From JAADIV01 sp964439085 (GTDB lineage: Bacteria > Desulfobacterota > Desulfobulbia > Desulfobulbales > VMSU01): 31,862 nt of DNA. The position numbers and the translations under genes were made by a program. Every line of letters begins with the position of its first letter. The first letter of the stretch is position 1. The stretch lies in assembly GCA_964439085.1 (NCBI GenBank), contig CAYTNB010000007.1, positions 1-31,862 of the forward strand, in the 5' to 3' direction. This document shows positions 31,756-31,862 of this stretch, in pieces. The notes under the pieces are model-generated. The model did not search any database and was not told the origin of the DNA. It was given only the letters and a program-made list of their open reading frames with translations.

Positions 31756-31862
31756 TATGCATAATTTACTCAGGTTTATTTAGTATCTTATCAGTGATTT
31801 TCGTGTTTTTTATGGCAAGACTTTGAATTACTATATTAATCTCACCAAGTTGCAACCTACCG

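Overview
The window reads as a chromosomal segment of a Gram-negative anaerobe, most likely a deltaproteobacterium (Desulfobacterota; a Desulfobulbaceae-like sulfur-cycling lineage is my guess). The pointers are selA together with two probable selenoproteins, a two-CW-domain protein, a fused HisH-HisF enzyme, NtrC-type two-component regulation, TPR lipoproteins and an SQR-like flavoprotein. The lineage is inferred from gene content, not from a marker tree.

Layout. 1-3820 (+): selA, translationally coupled to a protein with two degenerate GGDEF domains and TPRs. 4057-6394: a LOG-family protein (+) convergent with a membrane-anchored MutS-like ATPase (-). 6395-6970: a repeat-rich gap without a gene. 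6971-9384 (+): a degenerate receiver/two-CW protein and a HIS7-like HisHF fusion. 9350-23979 (-): a long housekeeping array: pdxA-tmk, then TPR lipoprotein / LolB-like lipoprotein / radical SAM-DUF2344 / rng, then rplU-rpmA with its own promoter and terminator, then obgE-proB-proA-nadD-CDF transporter. 23980-25284: a decayed IS1182-type transposase and AT-rich sequence. 25285-28676 (+): an accessory block with an ArsR-type regulator, two small genes each interrupted by one in-frame UGA, an SQR-like flavoprotein and a nucleoside phosphorylase. 28679-31755 (-): an NtrC-type regulator and its sensor kinase.

The main discovery candidate is the ArsR-selenoprotein-selenoprotein cluster at 25321-26409. 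Both reading frames continue well past a TGA. Each TGA is followed, at the spacing expected for a bacterial SECIS, by a hairpin with an AGG-containing apical loop (25865-25884 and 26206-26222). The window also carries selA, so the genome is likely to decode UGA as selenocysteine. The second protein looks like a thioredoxin-fold protein with Sec and no Cys at all. The first is a helical protein with Sec and Cys at i/i+4. A standard gene caller would report both as truncated or miss them.

A second theme is a family of short dispersed palindromes with core ATACCCC-N3..7-GGGGTGT (six copies seen). One copy lies in frame inside the radical SAM gene and one sits just upstream of the SQR-like gene. 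A longer flanking module is shared by some of the copies.
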